NCBI RefSeq assembly: GCF_900635815.1
Contig: NZ_LR134173.1
Location: forward strand, 2,202,001-2,266,000
Length of the DNA stretch: 64,000 bases
Source of the DNA: Legionella cherrii
Lineage (GTDB): Bacteria; Pseudomonadota; Gammaproteobacteria; Legionellales; Legionellaceae
Direction of reading: 5' to 3'
The position numbers and the translations under genes are program-made. This document shows positions 48,503-58,920 of this stretch, one piece after another. Numbering within the stretch: the stretch's first letter is position 1; each line of letters starts with the position of its first letter. The notes beneath the pieces are model-generated. The model was not told where the DNA came from. It searched no databases and saw only the letters and a program-made list of their open reading frames with translations.

Positions 48503-49126
48503 TTGAATTTGGCACGTGTACGAGTCAAAATGTGTGGAATGACGCGTAGAGAAGATATCGCACATGCTATTAATCTAGGTGTTGATGCTATAGGGTTGAT
48601 TTTTTATTCAAAGAGCGCTCGTTGTGTTTCTATAGAACAAGCCAAATTATTATTAAAAGATCTTCCTGCATTTGTAGACTCCGTTGCTGTTTTGGTTAAT
48701 CCCGAGCAAGATTTTGTTCATCAAATACTAGAGGAATTACCCATCCAATTATTGCAGTTTCATGGTGATGAAACCCAGGAGTTTTGCCAACAATTTAAGA
48801 AACCTTTTATTAAAGCGATACATTCCGATTCAGCGGAACACATTCATCAGGCGGCTCGAAATTTTGTGTCAGCACGTGCCTTATTGTTGGATACACCTTC
48901 TGAGACAGTGAGGGGGGGGACTGGATGTGTTTTTAATTGGAATATTATTCCCCAAGAGCTTGAAAAGCCTTTTATATTGGCTGGTGGATTGGATGAGTTT
49001 AATGTACTTGAGGCAATTAAATCATGTCACCCTTATGCAGTAGATCTTTGCAGTGGTATTGAGAGGTCGCAGGGAATTAAAGATCATGGCAAAATGAGTC
49101 GATTTATGCAGAAATTATTACAGTAG
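48503..49126 (+). CDS. trpF: Phosphoribosylanthranilate isomerase TrpF
   Basis: TIM-barrel enzyme of tryptophan synthesis. The 207 residues begin RVKMCGMTRREDI with the catalytic cysteine, then GVDAIGLIFYSKSARCV, LLQFHGDE and LLLDTPS with the catalytic aspartate, and FILAGGLDE. The start is TTG immediately after the truA stop, with GGAG shortly before it. trpB follows after 92 bp. Confidence 0.96.
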   Translation: MNLARVRVKMCGMTRREDIAHAINLGVDAIGLIFYSKSARCVSIEQAKLLLKDLPAFVDSVAVLVNPEQDFVHQILEELPIQLLQFHGDETQEFCQQFKKPFIKAIHSDSAEHIHQAARNFVSARALLLDTPSETVRGGTGCVFNWNIIPQELEKPFILAGGLDEFNVLEAIKSCHPYAVDLCSGIERSQGIKDHGKMSRFMQKLLQ

Positions 49127-49218
49127 CCTGGGGCTGCGAAACCTGGAAAATTAGTCCTCTGAACCCGGGTTATGCTGCACCCAAACAACACTTTTGAGAA
49201 GTTAATGAAGGTAGATTC

Positions 49219-50418
49219 ATGAATAAAAAAGAGCTTCCTGATGAGCGCGGGCATTTTGGTCCCTATGGTGGTATTTTTGTAGCAGATACTTTGATGTATG
49301 CATTAAAGCAATTGGAAGAGGCTTATGAAAAATATCGAAAAGATCCTGATTTTTTAGCTGAGCTTGATGCTGAATTAAAAGATTATGTAGGACGGCCTAA
49401 CCCCCTTTATCATGCACAACGTTTAAGCAAGGAAATAGGTGGTGCCCAAATTTACTTAAAACGAGAAGATTTGAACCATACTGGGGCACATAAAATTAAT
49501 AATACGGTAGGGCAAGCGCTACTTGCCAAACGTATGGGAAAAACTCGTGTCATTGCCGAAACAGGTGCAGGTCAACATGGTGTTGCCTCAGCAACAGTAG
49601 CTGCTAAATTAGGTTTAGAATGTGTCGTATACATGGGTGCTGAAGATATAAAGCGTCAATCATCTAATGTGTATCGCATGAAATTGTTAGGTGCAGAAGT
49701 TGTTCCGGTCACCGCAGGTTCACAAACTTTAAAAGATGCATTAAATGAAGCCATGCGTGATTGGGTCAGTCATATTGATGATACTTTTTATATTATTGGA
49801 ACGGTTGCTGGGCCACATCCTTACCCGCAAATGGTCCGGGATTTTCAAGCGGTCATTGGCATTGAGGCACGAGCTCAGTTTTTAGAAAAAACAGGACATT
49901 TACCCGATGCTTTGGTGGCCTGTGTCGGTGGTGGCTCCAATGCAATCGGTTTATTTTATCCTTTTCTGAATGATTCAACCGTTGCTATCTATGGTGTCGA
50001 AGCTGGAGGTAAGGGGTTAGAAAGCGGCCAACACTCTGCCTCATTAATTGCTGGAACTCCGGGCGTTTTACATGGCAATCGGACTTATTTGCTCTGTGAT
50101 GAGTTCGGTCAAATTAAGGATACTCATTCTGTTTCGGCTGGCCTTGATTATCCTGGTGTAGGTCCAGAACATGCCTATTTAAAAGATACTGGTCGCGTCA
50201 TTTATGAAGCAATTAATGATGATGAAGCATTGCATGCATTTCGTACCTTAACGCTGGTAGAAGGAATTATCCCAGCTCTGGAATCCAGTCATGCAATTGC
50301 TTATGCAATGAAGCTTGCTAAAACCATGTCAACGAAGCAAAGCATTATCGTGAATTTATCTGGTCGAGGTGATAAAGACATGCATACTGTGGCTCAAATT
50401 GATGGAATTACCGTATGA
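49219..50418 (+). CDS. trpB: Tryptophan synthase beta chain
   Basis: PLP enzyme joining indole and serine. The 399 residues contain the Schiff-base lysine in [13 protein letters not shown] (Lys92), [10 protein letters not shown], the phosphate-binding GGGSNAIG loop and [13 protein letters not shown]. It overlaps trpA by 4 bp. The gap before it (49127-49218) holds a weak palindrome (CTGGGGCTGCGAAACC ... AACCCGGGTTATGC) of the dispersed-repeat style. Confidence 0.98.
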   Translation: MNKKELPDERGHFGPYGGIFVADTLMYALKQLEEAYEKYRKDPDFLAELDAELKDYVGRPNPLYHAQRLSKEIGGAQIYLKREDLNHTGAHKINNTVGQALLAKRMGKTRVIAETGAGQHGVASATVAAKLGLECVVYMGAEDIKRQSSNVYRMKLLGAEVVPVTAGSQTLKDALNEAMRDWVSHIDDTFYIIGTVAGPHPYPQMVRDFQAVIGIEARAQFLEKTGHLPDALVACVGGGSNAIGLFYPFLNDSTVAIYGVEAGGKGLESGQHSASLIAGTPGVLHGNRTYLLCDEFGQIKDTHSVSAGLDYPGVGPEHAYLKDTGRVIYEAINDDEALHAFRTLTLVEGIIPALESSHAIAYAMKLAKTMSTKQSIIVNLSGRGDKDMHTVAQIDGITV

Positions 50419-51221
50419 ATCGAATTGATAAAACTTTGATGCGCCTTAAATCTCAAGGCAAAAAAATGCTTAGTCCTTATATTACAGCTGGAGATCCTTA
50501 TCCAGAGGCCACGGTTAAACTGATGCATGAATTGGTAAGAGCCGGAACTGATATTATAGAATTGGGTATTCCATTTTCTGACCCCATGGCAGAAGGCCCT
50601 GTTATCCAAAGAGCAATGGAGCGTGCACTTGCTCAAGATGTGCATTGCCATACCGTATTGAACATGGTGAAAGAGTTTCGATTACAAGATCAAGAAACAC
50701 CCGTTGTTCTAATGGGCTATTTAAATCCGATTGAACATTTTGGTTATGAGCTTTTTGCACAACAGGCAGCAGAAGTGGGTGTGGATGGAACCATTCTGGT
50801 AGATTTGCCTCCAGAAGAAAGTGAAGATGTAGCAAAAGTCTGGCAAAAATATGGTTTATACAGTATCTTTCTGTGTTCGCCTACGACTTCAGATGAGCGA
50901 ATGGCATTAATTAATCAATATGCCAAAGGATATTTGTACTATGTTTCTTTAAAGGGTGTTACTGGATCGGATCTGGATGTTTCATCTTTAAAATCGCAAT
51001 ACCAACACCGAAAAACACAAACCACACTTCCTTTAATGGTGGGGTTTGGTATAAAAACACCTGAAATGGCTGCAGAGGTTGCCAGTTTTGCAGATGGTGT
51101 TATTGTGGGGGCAGCCCTCATTACGCGAATTCTGGATGCTTACAATACGAATAATGATATATTGCAAGCGGGAGCAGATTTAATTTATTCCATGCGACAT
51201 GCTATGGATGATTTAAAATGA
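50415..51221 (+). CDS. trpA: Tryptophan synthase alpha chain
   Basis: TIM-barrel subunit releasing indole from indole-3-glycerol phosphate. The 268 residues include [12 protein letters not shown], the catalytic Glu in [19 protein letters not shown], the catalytic Asp in [13 protein letters not shown], and [11 protein letters not shown]. It starts within the trpB stop (ATGA). trpE, trpD and trpC are not in the window. Confidence 0.97.
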   Translation: MNRIDKTLMRLKSQGKKMLSPYITAGDPYPEATVKLMHELVRAGTDIIELGIPFSDPMAEGPVIQRAMERALAQDVHCHTVLNMVKEFRLQDQETPVVLMGYLNPIEHFGYELFAQQAAEVGVDGTILVDLPPEESEDVAKVWQKYGLYSIFLCSPTTSDERMALINQYAKGYLYYVSLKGVTGSDLDVSSLKSQYQHRKTQTTLPLMVGFGIKTPEMAAEVASFADGVIVGAALITRILDAYNTNNDILQAGADLIYSMRHAMDDLK

Positions 51222-51312
51222 TGGCTTTATGAGAAGGGCTATCATCAATTCGCCATTTTGACCAGGATAGTAGAATGGTCAACAGACCCTAATAACTGTG
51301 GTGGAAAATCTA

Positions 51313-52963
51313 ATGACAGAAATAACTGAAAAACGAGCTCATTTTATAAGACAACTGATTACTGATGAACTGGCGAGTGGCAAACATAAGTCTGTAGTGA
51401 CTCGTTTCCCTCCTGAGCCAAATGGGTATTTGCATGTAGGTCATGCTAAGTCCTATATGCTTGAATTTTGGTTTGGCGCAGGAGTTTAACGGTATTTGTT
51501 ATTTACGTTTCGATGACACCAACCCCACTAAAGAGGAAGAAGAGTATGTCAATGCGATTATTGAAGACGTGCGCTGGCTAGGTTTTGAATGGTATGCAAT
51601 GACGCATTCTTCAGACTATTACCATGAACTCTATGATTTTGCAGTATTATTAATTAAAAAAGACTTGGCTTATGTTGATAGCTTAAACATGGATGAAATT
51701 CGAGCTTATCGAGGAACTTTGCAAGAGCCCGGACGCGAAAGTCCTTACAGAAATAGACCAATCGAAGAAAGTTTGGATTTATTTACTCGTATGAAAGCAG
51801 GGGAGTTTCCTGATGGTACGCATGTATTAAGAGCAAAAATTGATATGCAATCAGGTAACTTAAATATGCGTGATCCTGTAATTTATCGTATTCGACATGC
51901 ACATCATCAACGTACTGGTGATGAATGGTGTATTTATCCTATGTATGATTATGCTCATCCTATTTCTGATGCGCTAGAAAAAATCACTCACTCTCTATGT
52001 ACATTGGAGTTTCAAGACCACCGCCCACTTTATGATTGGTGTGTTGATAATTTACCTTTACCTGCAAAGCCGATACAAACTGAGTTTGCTCGCTTAAATT
52101 TATCGCACACAGTCACTTCAAAGCGCAAATTACGTACCTTGGTTGAAAAAAAGGCTGTTTCCGGATGGGATGACCCACGTATGCCTACCATAAGAGGGAT
52201 GCGTAAACGTGGTTATCCAGCTGCCGCAATTCGTCAATTTTGTGAAGTAATAGGGATATCACGTAGCGACTCCGTAATTGATATGTCCATACTGGAGGAA
52301 TGTGTTCGTGCTGAATTAAACAGAACAGCGAAGCGTGCTTTGTGTGTTATGGATCCTATAAAAGTAGTTATAGAAAATTATCCTGAAGGCAAAGTAGAAA
52401 TGCTACAGTCTGCATATAATCAGCAGGATCCAGATGCAGGCGTAAGGGAATTACCTTTTTCTCGAGAGGTCTTTATTGAGCGTTCAGACTTTATGGAAGA
52501 GCCACCGAAAAAATACTTCCGGCTATCTCCTGGAGCTGAGGTGCGCTTACGTCATGCCTATGTGATTAAATGTCATGAGGTTGTTCATGATGAACAAGGC
52601 AATGTCATAGAGTTACGTTGTACCTATGATGAAAAAACCTTAGGAAAAAATCCGGAAGATAGAAAAGTAAAAGGGGTCATTCATTGGGTATCATGTGCAC
52701 ATGCTTATCCTGTAACTGTACTGGAGTATGACCGTCTATTTAACGATCCTAATCCTGGTCGAGAAGAGGATTTCTTCCAATTTTTAAATCATGATTCATT
52801 GAACATAAAACAAGCCTATTGCGAGCCTGCTCTAGCTAATCAGCAATTAGGAGAAGTATTTCAGTTTGAGCGTTTGGGATACTATTGTGTTAATGAATCA
52901 AAAGAAGGTCGTGTTTGTGCATTTCATCGTGTCGTTGATTTGAAAGATACTTGGGCAAAATAA
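51313..52963 (+). pseudogene. glnS: Glutaminyl-tRNA synthetase, one-base frameshift near the N-terminus
   Basis: Class I synthetase charging tRNA-Gln, about 550 residues if the frame is restored. The first frame (from ATG 51313; GTG 51298 possible) encodes [18 protein letters not shown] with the HIGH-like motif and then goes astray to a TAA after 51489. The second frame carries everything from [13 protein letters not shown] to the end at 52963, including RFDDTNP and VTSKRKL (KMSKS equivalent). One surplus base in TCCTATATGC at 51451-51460 explains the break: TCTATATGC would read Ser-Ile-Cys. The long downstream frame is otherwise intact, so a sequencing error or a very recent mutation is likely. 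Confidence 0.9.
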
Positions 52964-53023
52964 TAGAGTCTGTTGACAAATGAAGAGTGAGTTAAATCAC
53001 GATTTAGAGCCCTAAAAACCCCG

Positions 53024-53053
53024 GTCATCCTGAGAAGTAGGAGGGATGTGGTC
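53024..53053. repeat. Half copy of the GTCATCC dispersed repeat before cysS
   Basis: GGTCATCCTGAGAAGTAGGAGGGATGTGG resembles the left arm of the element at 46375-46454, but no good right arm follows. It lies in the 160 bp glnS-cysS gap, which otherwise shows only the cysS leader. Confidence 0.3.
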
Positions 53054-53123
53054 GCAGCATGTTGCCATGGGATTAGGGCCCAGATCGTAGGATTGCCAAC
53101 AGATTCTAAATGAAGGGGCTGAT

Positions 53124-54488
53124 ATGTTGCATTTATATAATTCTCTAACCAGAACTAAAGAACCATTTGTTTCCATTTCTCCCGGAAAAATTGGCCTCTA
53201 TGTTTGTGGTATTACCGTATATGATCGTTGTCATATAGGCCATGCCCGCTCAATGGTTTCTTTTGACGTCATTGTTCGATACCTTCGCTCTCAGGGCTAT
53301 GATGTTAAATACGTACGTAATATTACTGATATTGACGATAAAATAATTGCACGCGCACATGAACGTGCGATTCCAATCGATGAGTTAACCGCTCAGTATA
53401 TTGCGGCAATGAATGAAGACACACAAGCTCTAAATATTTTGCCTCCGGATGTAGAGCCACGTGCCACAGAACATATCAGTAGCATTATTCAATTAATCGA
53501 ACGGTTGCTTGAGAAGGGCAGTGCATACCTCAGTGATAATGGCGATGTATGTTATCAAGTTGATTCGTTTGCTGACTACGGTAAATTATCGCATAAAGAT
53601 CTTGAGGGATTAGTTGCGGGAGCACGAGTAGAAATTGTTAAGGAAAAACGTTCCCCTTTAGATTTCGTTTTATGGAAAAAGGCAAAACAGGGTGAACCAA
53701 GTTGGCCCTCACCATGGGGTGAAGGACGTCCAGGTTGGCATATTGAATGTTCTGCTATGGCTATGAGTGAATTAGGTGAGCAATTTGATATTCATGGGGG
53801 AGGGTTGGATTTACAATTTCCACATCATGAAAATGAAATCGCACAAAGTGAAGCGGCTACTGAAAAACCGTTTGCAAACTATTGGCTGCATGTAGGGATG
53901 CTACAGGTTAATAATGAAAAGATGTCCAAATCATTAGGTAATTTTTTTACGATAGCTGACGTTTTAGCCAAACATCATCCAGAGGTTGTTCGCTATTTCC
54001 TTTTAAGTAGCCATTATCGCAGTTCATTAAATTATTCCGAAGAAAATTTAGTCAATGCTAAGAAAGCATTAACGCGCTTATACCAGACGATAAAAGACAG
54101 TCACAGCATCGCTGATGGTGAATTAGATAATCATTGGGTCAATGAGTTTAATCAAGCGATGAACGATGATTTTAATACGCCTGTCGCCCTTTCTGTTCTG
54201 TTTCAACTTAGCCATGAAGTGAACAAGAGTCGTTCACCTAACTTGGCTATTACATTGAAGCATTTAGCAGGGGTCATGGGGTTGTTACAAGAAGACCCTG
54301 CATCTTTTTTACAGTCTGGGTTTGCTGAAGAAGACAAGACTGAAATTGAAGAATTAATTGCTGAGCGGCTTCAGGCTCGTGCTGATCGAAATTGGGGGCG
54401 TGCTGATCAAATAAGAGCAGATTTGTTAAGTCGAGGAATTGAGTTGGAAGACGGACCGAACGGGACTACTTGGCGTAGGATGGAATAA
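53124..54488 (+). CDS. cysS: Cysteinyl-tRNA synthetase
   Basis: Class I synthetase, 454 residues. [18 protein letters not shown] contains the zinc cysteine and HIGH motif. [43 protein letters not shown] and KMSKSLGNF are intact. GAAGGGGC lies upstream of the ATG. Two synthetase genes (glnS, cysS) in a row are possibly co-transcribed. Confidence 0.98.
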   Translation: MLHLYNSLTRTKEPFVSISPGKIGLYVCGITVYDRCHIGHARSMVSFDVIVRYLRSQGYDVKYVRNITDIDDKIIARAHERAIPIDELTAQYIAAMNEDTQALNILPPDVEPRATEHISSIIQLIERLLEKGSAYLSDNGDVCYQVDSFADYGKLSHKDLEGLVAGARVEIVKEKRSPLDFVLWKKAKQGEPSWPSPWGEGRPGWHIECSAMAMSELGEQFDIHGGGLDLQFPHHENEIAQSEAATEKPFANYWLHVGMLQVNNEKMSKSLGNFFTIADVLAKHHPEVVRYFLLSSHYRSSLNYSEENLVNAKKALTRLYQTIKDSHSIADGELDNHWVNEFNQAMNDDFNTPVALSVLFQLSHEVNKSRSPNLAITLKHLAGVMGLLQEDPASFLQSGFAEEDKTEIEELIAERLQARADRNWGRADQIRADLLSRGIELEDGPNGTTWRRME

Positions 54489-54517
54489 GTAGCTTTTTTA
54501 AATCATACTTATGATAT

Positions 54518-54551
54518 GTAGCTTGTGTTAGCGCAGCTTAACCCAAGCTAC
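54518..54551. terminator. Hairpin between convergent cysS and MFS genes
   Basis: GTAGCTTGTGTTA and TAACCCAAGCTAC pair over 13 bp with one mismatch, around GCGCAGCT. It sits in the short convergent gap and could stop transcription from both sides. Its GTAGC...GCTAC frame also resembles the dispersed repeat seen near 49137. Confidence 0.5.
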
Positions 54552-54558
54552 AGTGCTT

Positions 54559-56082
54559 TTATGGAATACCCTCATCCAATATTAATCTCTTGTCTTTGCT
54601 TGCTTGAGCCCTGCTTCTTCTAGTACGTAATAAAAAAATAACAATTAAAAGAAATAATAAAAAAAGGACCATCCAACCCATGAGATAAAAACAATCATCC
54701 AATGCCAAAGCAGTGGCTTGTCGTGTCAGATAAGCATTTAATTGAGCAGATGCGTGTTTTCCTTGAAGATGGAATAATTTTGCTCGTTCGAGAAACTGTT
54801 GTGTTTCATGGGAAAAAGCAGTCAAACGACTTCCCAAGCGAAGATGAAAAAAAACTTCCCGTCTGTGCCATAAAATTGCAAATAAAGCGACTCCTAATCC
54901 ACTGCCAAGTAATCTTGAGACGTGGAAGAAACTTATAGTTTCAGCACGCTTTGTCTCAGGAAAGGCGTTTACTGTCATCTGAAAAAGTGGTGATAAAAAC
55001 AATGCAAGTCCTATACCGGCTAATACTCGGGAAAAAGCTATCCGCCTAAAATCAATTTCAACATTGAAGTTGGTGGTATAGAAGCAGGATATGGCAAAAA
55101 AAAGTAAGGCGATCATTAATGGAAAAAATGGGTCATATTGTTTCTTATTGATGAGTACAGGGATCCACCCACAAAATGCCATAGTTCCAATAATTAGTGC
55201 AATCCAATCAGGAGTATAATTAACATATAGTTTCAACCATAACGACAATAAGATCACCATGCCAAAATAAAGTGCAAAAAATAAAATGATATAGATCATT
55301 GCAAGTGAAAAATAAAAATTCTTAAGCAATTTTAAGTCAATGACGGGATGTTGCGCTGAACAACTCCGTAAAATAAAAAATATAAAGCTGATGAAACCAG
55401 CAATAAGTAAAAAAGTGATTAAAGGGGAGCGAAACCAATCTAACTCCTGGCCTGTTGTTAACGCGCTTAAAATAAAAACCATGCTGATGCAATAATAAAA
55501 ATATCCGAGCGTGTCAAAATATGTTTTTTTTACTGGTTCATGATATTTTCTATAGCCATAACCAACATATACAATAAAAAACAAGCAAATAGGTATATTC
55601 GAATAAAAAAGAAATCGCCAATCGTAGATGTAGGCAATCCAGGCACCATATGAAGCACCAAGTACAGGAATTATTGACAGACAAATCAACACCAAGGAAA
55701 CGATAAAGACATTATCTTTATTCGTTGAAAGTAAAGGAATAAGTGTATAGGTAATAAGAAGAAACATTGGTCCTGAAGCAAATCCTTCTAAAAACCTAAA
55801 TAAGATAAAAGAAAAAAAATTAGTAGCGGTAGCGCATTCCCATGAGAATAAAACAGTAAGACTAAGACATACCACATAAAGTTGAATGGGGCTTAATCGA
55901 GTCACAGCGGGTTTGCCTAACGGCACCCCGAGTAAGTTGCCAATACAAAAAAAACTGACAGTATAAGATGTCATATAGGGACTACCGCCCAGATCACTGA
56001 CAATATAGAGACCTGCCATGATAGGTAAAGTCAGATTTAGAATTACTGCAGCCAATGATAAGAGTAAGATATAGAGAATCAT
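54559..56082 (-). CDS. MFS multidrug efflux pump, DHA2/EmrB type
   Basis: 507 residues with about 14 hydrophobic helices. LTLPIMAGLYIVSDLGG in helix 1 and FRFLEGFASGPMFLLIT (motif C-like region) identify a DHA2 drug:H+ antiporter. VTRLSPIQLYVVC replaces the usual motif A. Its start overlaps the adaptor gene by 4 bp. It is the inner-membrane part of a three-gene efflux operon transcribed outer membrane, adaptor, pump. Confidence 0.9.
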   Translation of the reverse strand: MILYILLLSLAAVILNLTLPIMAGLYIVSDLGGSPYMTSYTVSFFCIGNLLGVPLGKPAVTRLSPIQLYVVCLSLTVLFSWECATATNFFSFILFRFLEGFASGPMFLLITYTLIPLLSTNKDNVFIVSLVLICLSIIPVLGASYGAWIAYIYDWRFLFYSNIPICLFFIVYVGYGYRKYHEPVKKTYFDTLGYFYYCISMVFILSALTTGQELDWFRSPLITFLLIAGFISFIFFILRSCSAQHPVIDLKLLKNFYFSLAMIYIILFFALYFGMVILLSLWLKLYVNYTPDWIALIIGTMAFCGWIPVLINKKQYDPFFPLMIALLFFAISCFYTTNFNVEIDFRRIAFSRVLAGIGLALFLSPLFQMTVNAFPETKRAETISFFHVSRLLGSGLGVALFAILWHRREVFFHLRLGSRLTAFSHETQQFLERAKLFHLQGKHASAQLNAYLTRQATALALDDCFYLMGWMVLFLLFLLIVIFLLRTRRSRAQASKDKRLILDEGIP

Positions 56083-57269
56083 CGCTCCGTTCCATTTAAG
56101 ACAACTTGATTGATCGTCAGCGGGGCATTGGCGTATTTCTGAAGATTAGGATCTAAATTACTCTGAATAATATGTGCGATAAGATGCTCATTGCCTATTT
56201 CTTCTTTTTGGAAAATATCAGTGACGTAATGAGGTGAACCAGTAGTTGACGTGGGTACCAAAGGTCCATTCTGATTCGATAGATTTGCGGTAACTTCCAG
56301 GGAAAGACCAATTCTTAATGGATATTTTTTTAATTCGTCTTGATTTAAAGCAACACGAACAGGCAGTCTTTGTACGATTTTAATCCAATTCCCAGAGAGG
56401 TTCTCAGGAGGTAATAGTGAAAAAACATTACCTGCGCCTCCTGGTAAACCAACAATTGTACCGTGGTAAACAACATTCGATCCATAAAGATCAGAAGTAA
56501 AAGTAACTTTTTGACCGATACGCATTTTTTTGAGTTGTGTCTCCTTAAAGTTGGCATTGACCCATACTTGATCCAAAGGAATAATGGCCATGAGGGGCTC
56601 TTTGGGTGAAATCCACATACCCACTTGAATCGTCCTTTGTGCTACAAGTCCATCTACTGGGGCATAGATTTTACATCGATAGAGTTGAACCCAGGCATTA
56701 CGTACCTCTTGGGCAGCGGCTTGAACCCAAGGATGTTCGGCAATGGAGGTTCCTTGTACAAAAGCGAGCGCTTTTTGGTAATTGTTTTTAGCTCTTTTTA
56801 ATGCAGCAGCCGCGGCTTTAAGATCATCTTGAGCGTTTTGATAATCTTCCAAGGAAATCGCTTTCGCGCCAATGACATCATAACGATGTTTGAGGTTTTG
56901 CTGGCTTTTTAAGAGTACTGCTTTTCTCACTTCAATTTCTGCAGCTAATACAAATACATCATGAAATGCTTGGCATACATCTCGTACTGTTTTGGCAAGC
57001 TTCTTTTTTGCTTTTTCTAGAGCAATCAGAGAATCGGTTTCATTTAATGAAACGAGAAGTTGTCCTTTTTTTACCAGAAAACTATCATCGGTATAAATCC
57101 CAGTGACAAATCCTGGTTTTAATGATTTGATGTAAACCTGATTTCCTTGTACGTAAGCATCATTGGTATAGACTTCGATTCTCCATACAAAAAGCCAATA
57201 CAAAAAAAGGAAAATAAATAGAACGATGACCATGATTGTAAAGTAAAAAGAAGGGGTCTTTTTTTTCAT
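56079..57269 (-). CDS. HlyD/EmrA-family membrane fusion protein
   Basis: 396 residues. A single N-terminal helix (TIMVIVLFIFLFLYWLFVW) is followed by barrel-sandwich halves (VYTNDAYVQGNQVYIKSLKPGFV and CKIYAPVDGLVAQRTIQVG), an intervening alpha-hairpin (about 80-200) and a beta-barrel domain (VWVNANFKETQLKKMRIGQ). It is the periplasmic adaptor linking the MFS pump to the outer-membrane channel. It overlaps both neighbours by 4 bp. Confidence 0.92.
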   Translation of the reverse strand: MKKKTPSFYFTIMVIVLFIFLFLYWLFVWRIEVYTNDAYVQGNQVYIKSLKPGFVTGIYTDDSFLVKKGQLLVSLNETDSLIALEKAKKKLAKTVRDVCQAFHDVFVLAAEIEVRKAVLLKSQQNLKHRYDVIGAKAISLEDYQNAQDDLKAAAAALKRAKNNYQKALAFVQGTSIAEHPWVQAAAQEVRNAWVQLYRCKIYAPVDGLVAQRTIQVGMWISPKEPLMAIIPLDQVWVNANFKETQLKKMRIGQKVTFTSDLYGSNVVYHGTIVGLPGGAGNVFSLLPPENLSGNWIKIVQRLPVRVALNQDELKKYPLRIGLSLEVTANLSNQNGPLVPTSTTGSPHYVTDIFQKEEIGNEHLIAHIIQSNLDPNLQKYANAPLTINQVVLNGTER

Positions 57270-58729
57270 GAGTTTTTCACCAAAGGTATGGTATTTTGAT
57301 AGTAACCTCCTCCCAAAGCTTTGGTTAATTTGATCGAGGCTAGGTATTGGTTATAAAGTAAAGCCACATCAACAAGTCTTTTTTGAATCACATCTTCTTG
57401 TAACAAATAAACATCAAGTACACTATCTAAACCTTTTTTCTGACGCAAATAACTTAACTCATAACGTTGTTTTGCATAGTCAACCACTTGATTTTGTTCC
57501 TTTTTTTGTTGATAAATGTCTTCAGCAAATGCGAGTACATCAAGAACTTCTTGAGTACTGTACAGAAGTAAATTATTGTATGCAGCAATTGCTGCATCAA
57601 ATTGCGCTTTATTTGCTTTGATATTTGCCCGTATGGCGCCTGCAGTGAAAATAGGTAAATCGAGAGCGGGTCTAAGTGCTGCTGTGCCACTTGATATATC
57701 CAAAAATTTTCTCCATTTGGTACTTTCAAGGCCAACAAGGCCAATTAGGTTTACATTAGGATAATATTCTGCCATGGCTGCCCCTGTTTTATAGGCTAAG
57801 GCTTTGGCTCGCCAAATTTGCGCTATGAGATCCGGTCTGCGGGCTAAGAAATCTAATGGCAATATCGGAGGAATTTTTAGCGTTTTGGGTAATTGGGGAA
57901 GCGCTGAGTCAATCAATAGGGGATTATCCGGACTGCGTCCGGCTAAGGTATTAATTAAATGTTTGTTAGCAGCAAGTTCATCATTAATGCTTGATAGTAA
58001 TTTTCGGGCTTCAAGCAATTGTTCTGAAGTTTCTAATGCAGGTATTTTTGAAGAAAGTCCTTTTTGTACTAGTAATTTTTGTAATGTTGCAATTTTTTGG
58101 CGTACATCGATTAACTGCGTGAATAGTTTTTTTCTTATAAGATTGGTTTTATATGCAAAATAAGCTTGAGCGATTGCAGTACTTGTTATTAATTCCACGT
58201 CTGCTGCTTCCGCTTCTTGAGCCTTTGCTTCTCCTAGCGCTGCGCGGAAAAGATTTCGGTTTTTTCCCCAAAAATCAAAATCATAATTAAATGAAAGAGA
58301 GAGATCTAAAAGTGTCGCATTCAAAGGAAATCTCCGATTGAAAGCGCGATATAATCCGTTTTGACTTATATATTGTCGGTTTTCATCTGCATCAAAAAAT
58401 ATTAAAGGAAATAATAGAGACCGCGTAACCCTTGCTTGCTGCTTAGCTACCGTAACTCGGCTCTTGACCTCTTGAATTGAAGGGTTATTCATTAACGCCT
58501 CTGTTATCAAAGCATTTAACTCAGGCGTATTATAAGCCAACCACCATTGCCTATTAGGCCATTTTCCTTTGGAAAAAATCGCTTTTTTTTGCAGGTTATT
58601 TTTTATCGAATGTTCCATATTTGGAACGGGTTTTATATTTTTAACTTGGCTTTGTTGTGGTAGCGAGACAGTGCAGGATGCTAATGAGCATAAACTCAAA
58701 CCAATAAATCCTTTGATCCAAAGCCGCAT
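57266..58729 (-). CDS. Outer-membrane efflux lipoprotein, NodT/OprM family
   Basis: 487 residues from ATG 58729, chosen because AGGGA lies 6-7 bp upstream and a proper lipoprotein signal (MRLWIKGFIGLSLCSLASC) results; the open frame reaches 58756. Two OEP-type repeats are visible, with the PSIQEVKSRVTVAKQQARV and RRPDLIAQIWRAKALAYKTGAA segments typical of TolC-like lipoprotein channels. It is the first gene of the operon; a promoter in the 190 bp gap before it is likely but not recognised. Confidence 0.92.
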   Translation of the reverse strand: MRLWIKGFIGLSLCSLASCTVSLPQQSQVKNIKPVPNMEHSIKNNLQKKAIFSKGKWPNRQWWLAYNTPELNALITEALMNNPSIQEVKSRVTVAKQQARVTRSLLFPLIFFDADENRQYISQNGLYRAFNRRFPLNATLLDLSLSFNYDFDFWGKNRNLFRAALGEAKAQEAEAADVELITSTAIAQAYFAYKTNLIRKKLFTQLIDVRQKIATLQKLLVQKGLSSKIPALETSEQLLEARKLLSSINDELAANKHLINTLAGRSPDNPLLIDSALPQLPKTLKIPPILPLDFLARRPDLIAQIWRAKALAYKTGAAMAEYYPNVNLIGLVGLESTKWRKFLDISSGTAALRPALDLPIFTAGAIRANIKANKAQFDAAIAAYNNLLLYSTQEVLDVLAFAEDIYQQKKEQNQVVDYAKQRYELSYLRQKKGLDSVLDVYLLQEDVIQKRLVDVALLYNQYLASIKLTKALGGGYYQNTIPLVKNS

Positions 58730-58920
58730 AAGAAGTCCCTGTTTATTTGGCAGCACATCTTAAATATTTAAAACAGATCCATTAACCTGTTCTTAGTATT
58801 GAAGCCATCTATATCTTATATAGTAACCATTAGTTTTTGATTTTCATAGGAGTTTTCTATTGATAAATAGGAAACAAGCTTTTTCAGTTTATGTTATCTA
58901 TTTTTCCAAAAGTGTATCAA

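Noticed and set aside
57804..58163. 119-codon open frame opposite the outer-membrane efflux gene
   Set aside because: Shadow of a well-supported coding sequence; composition gives no protein-like signal.
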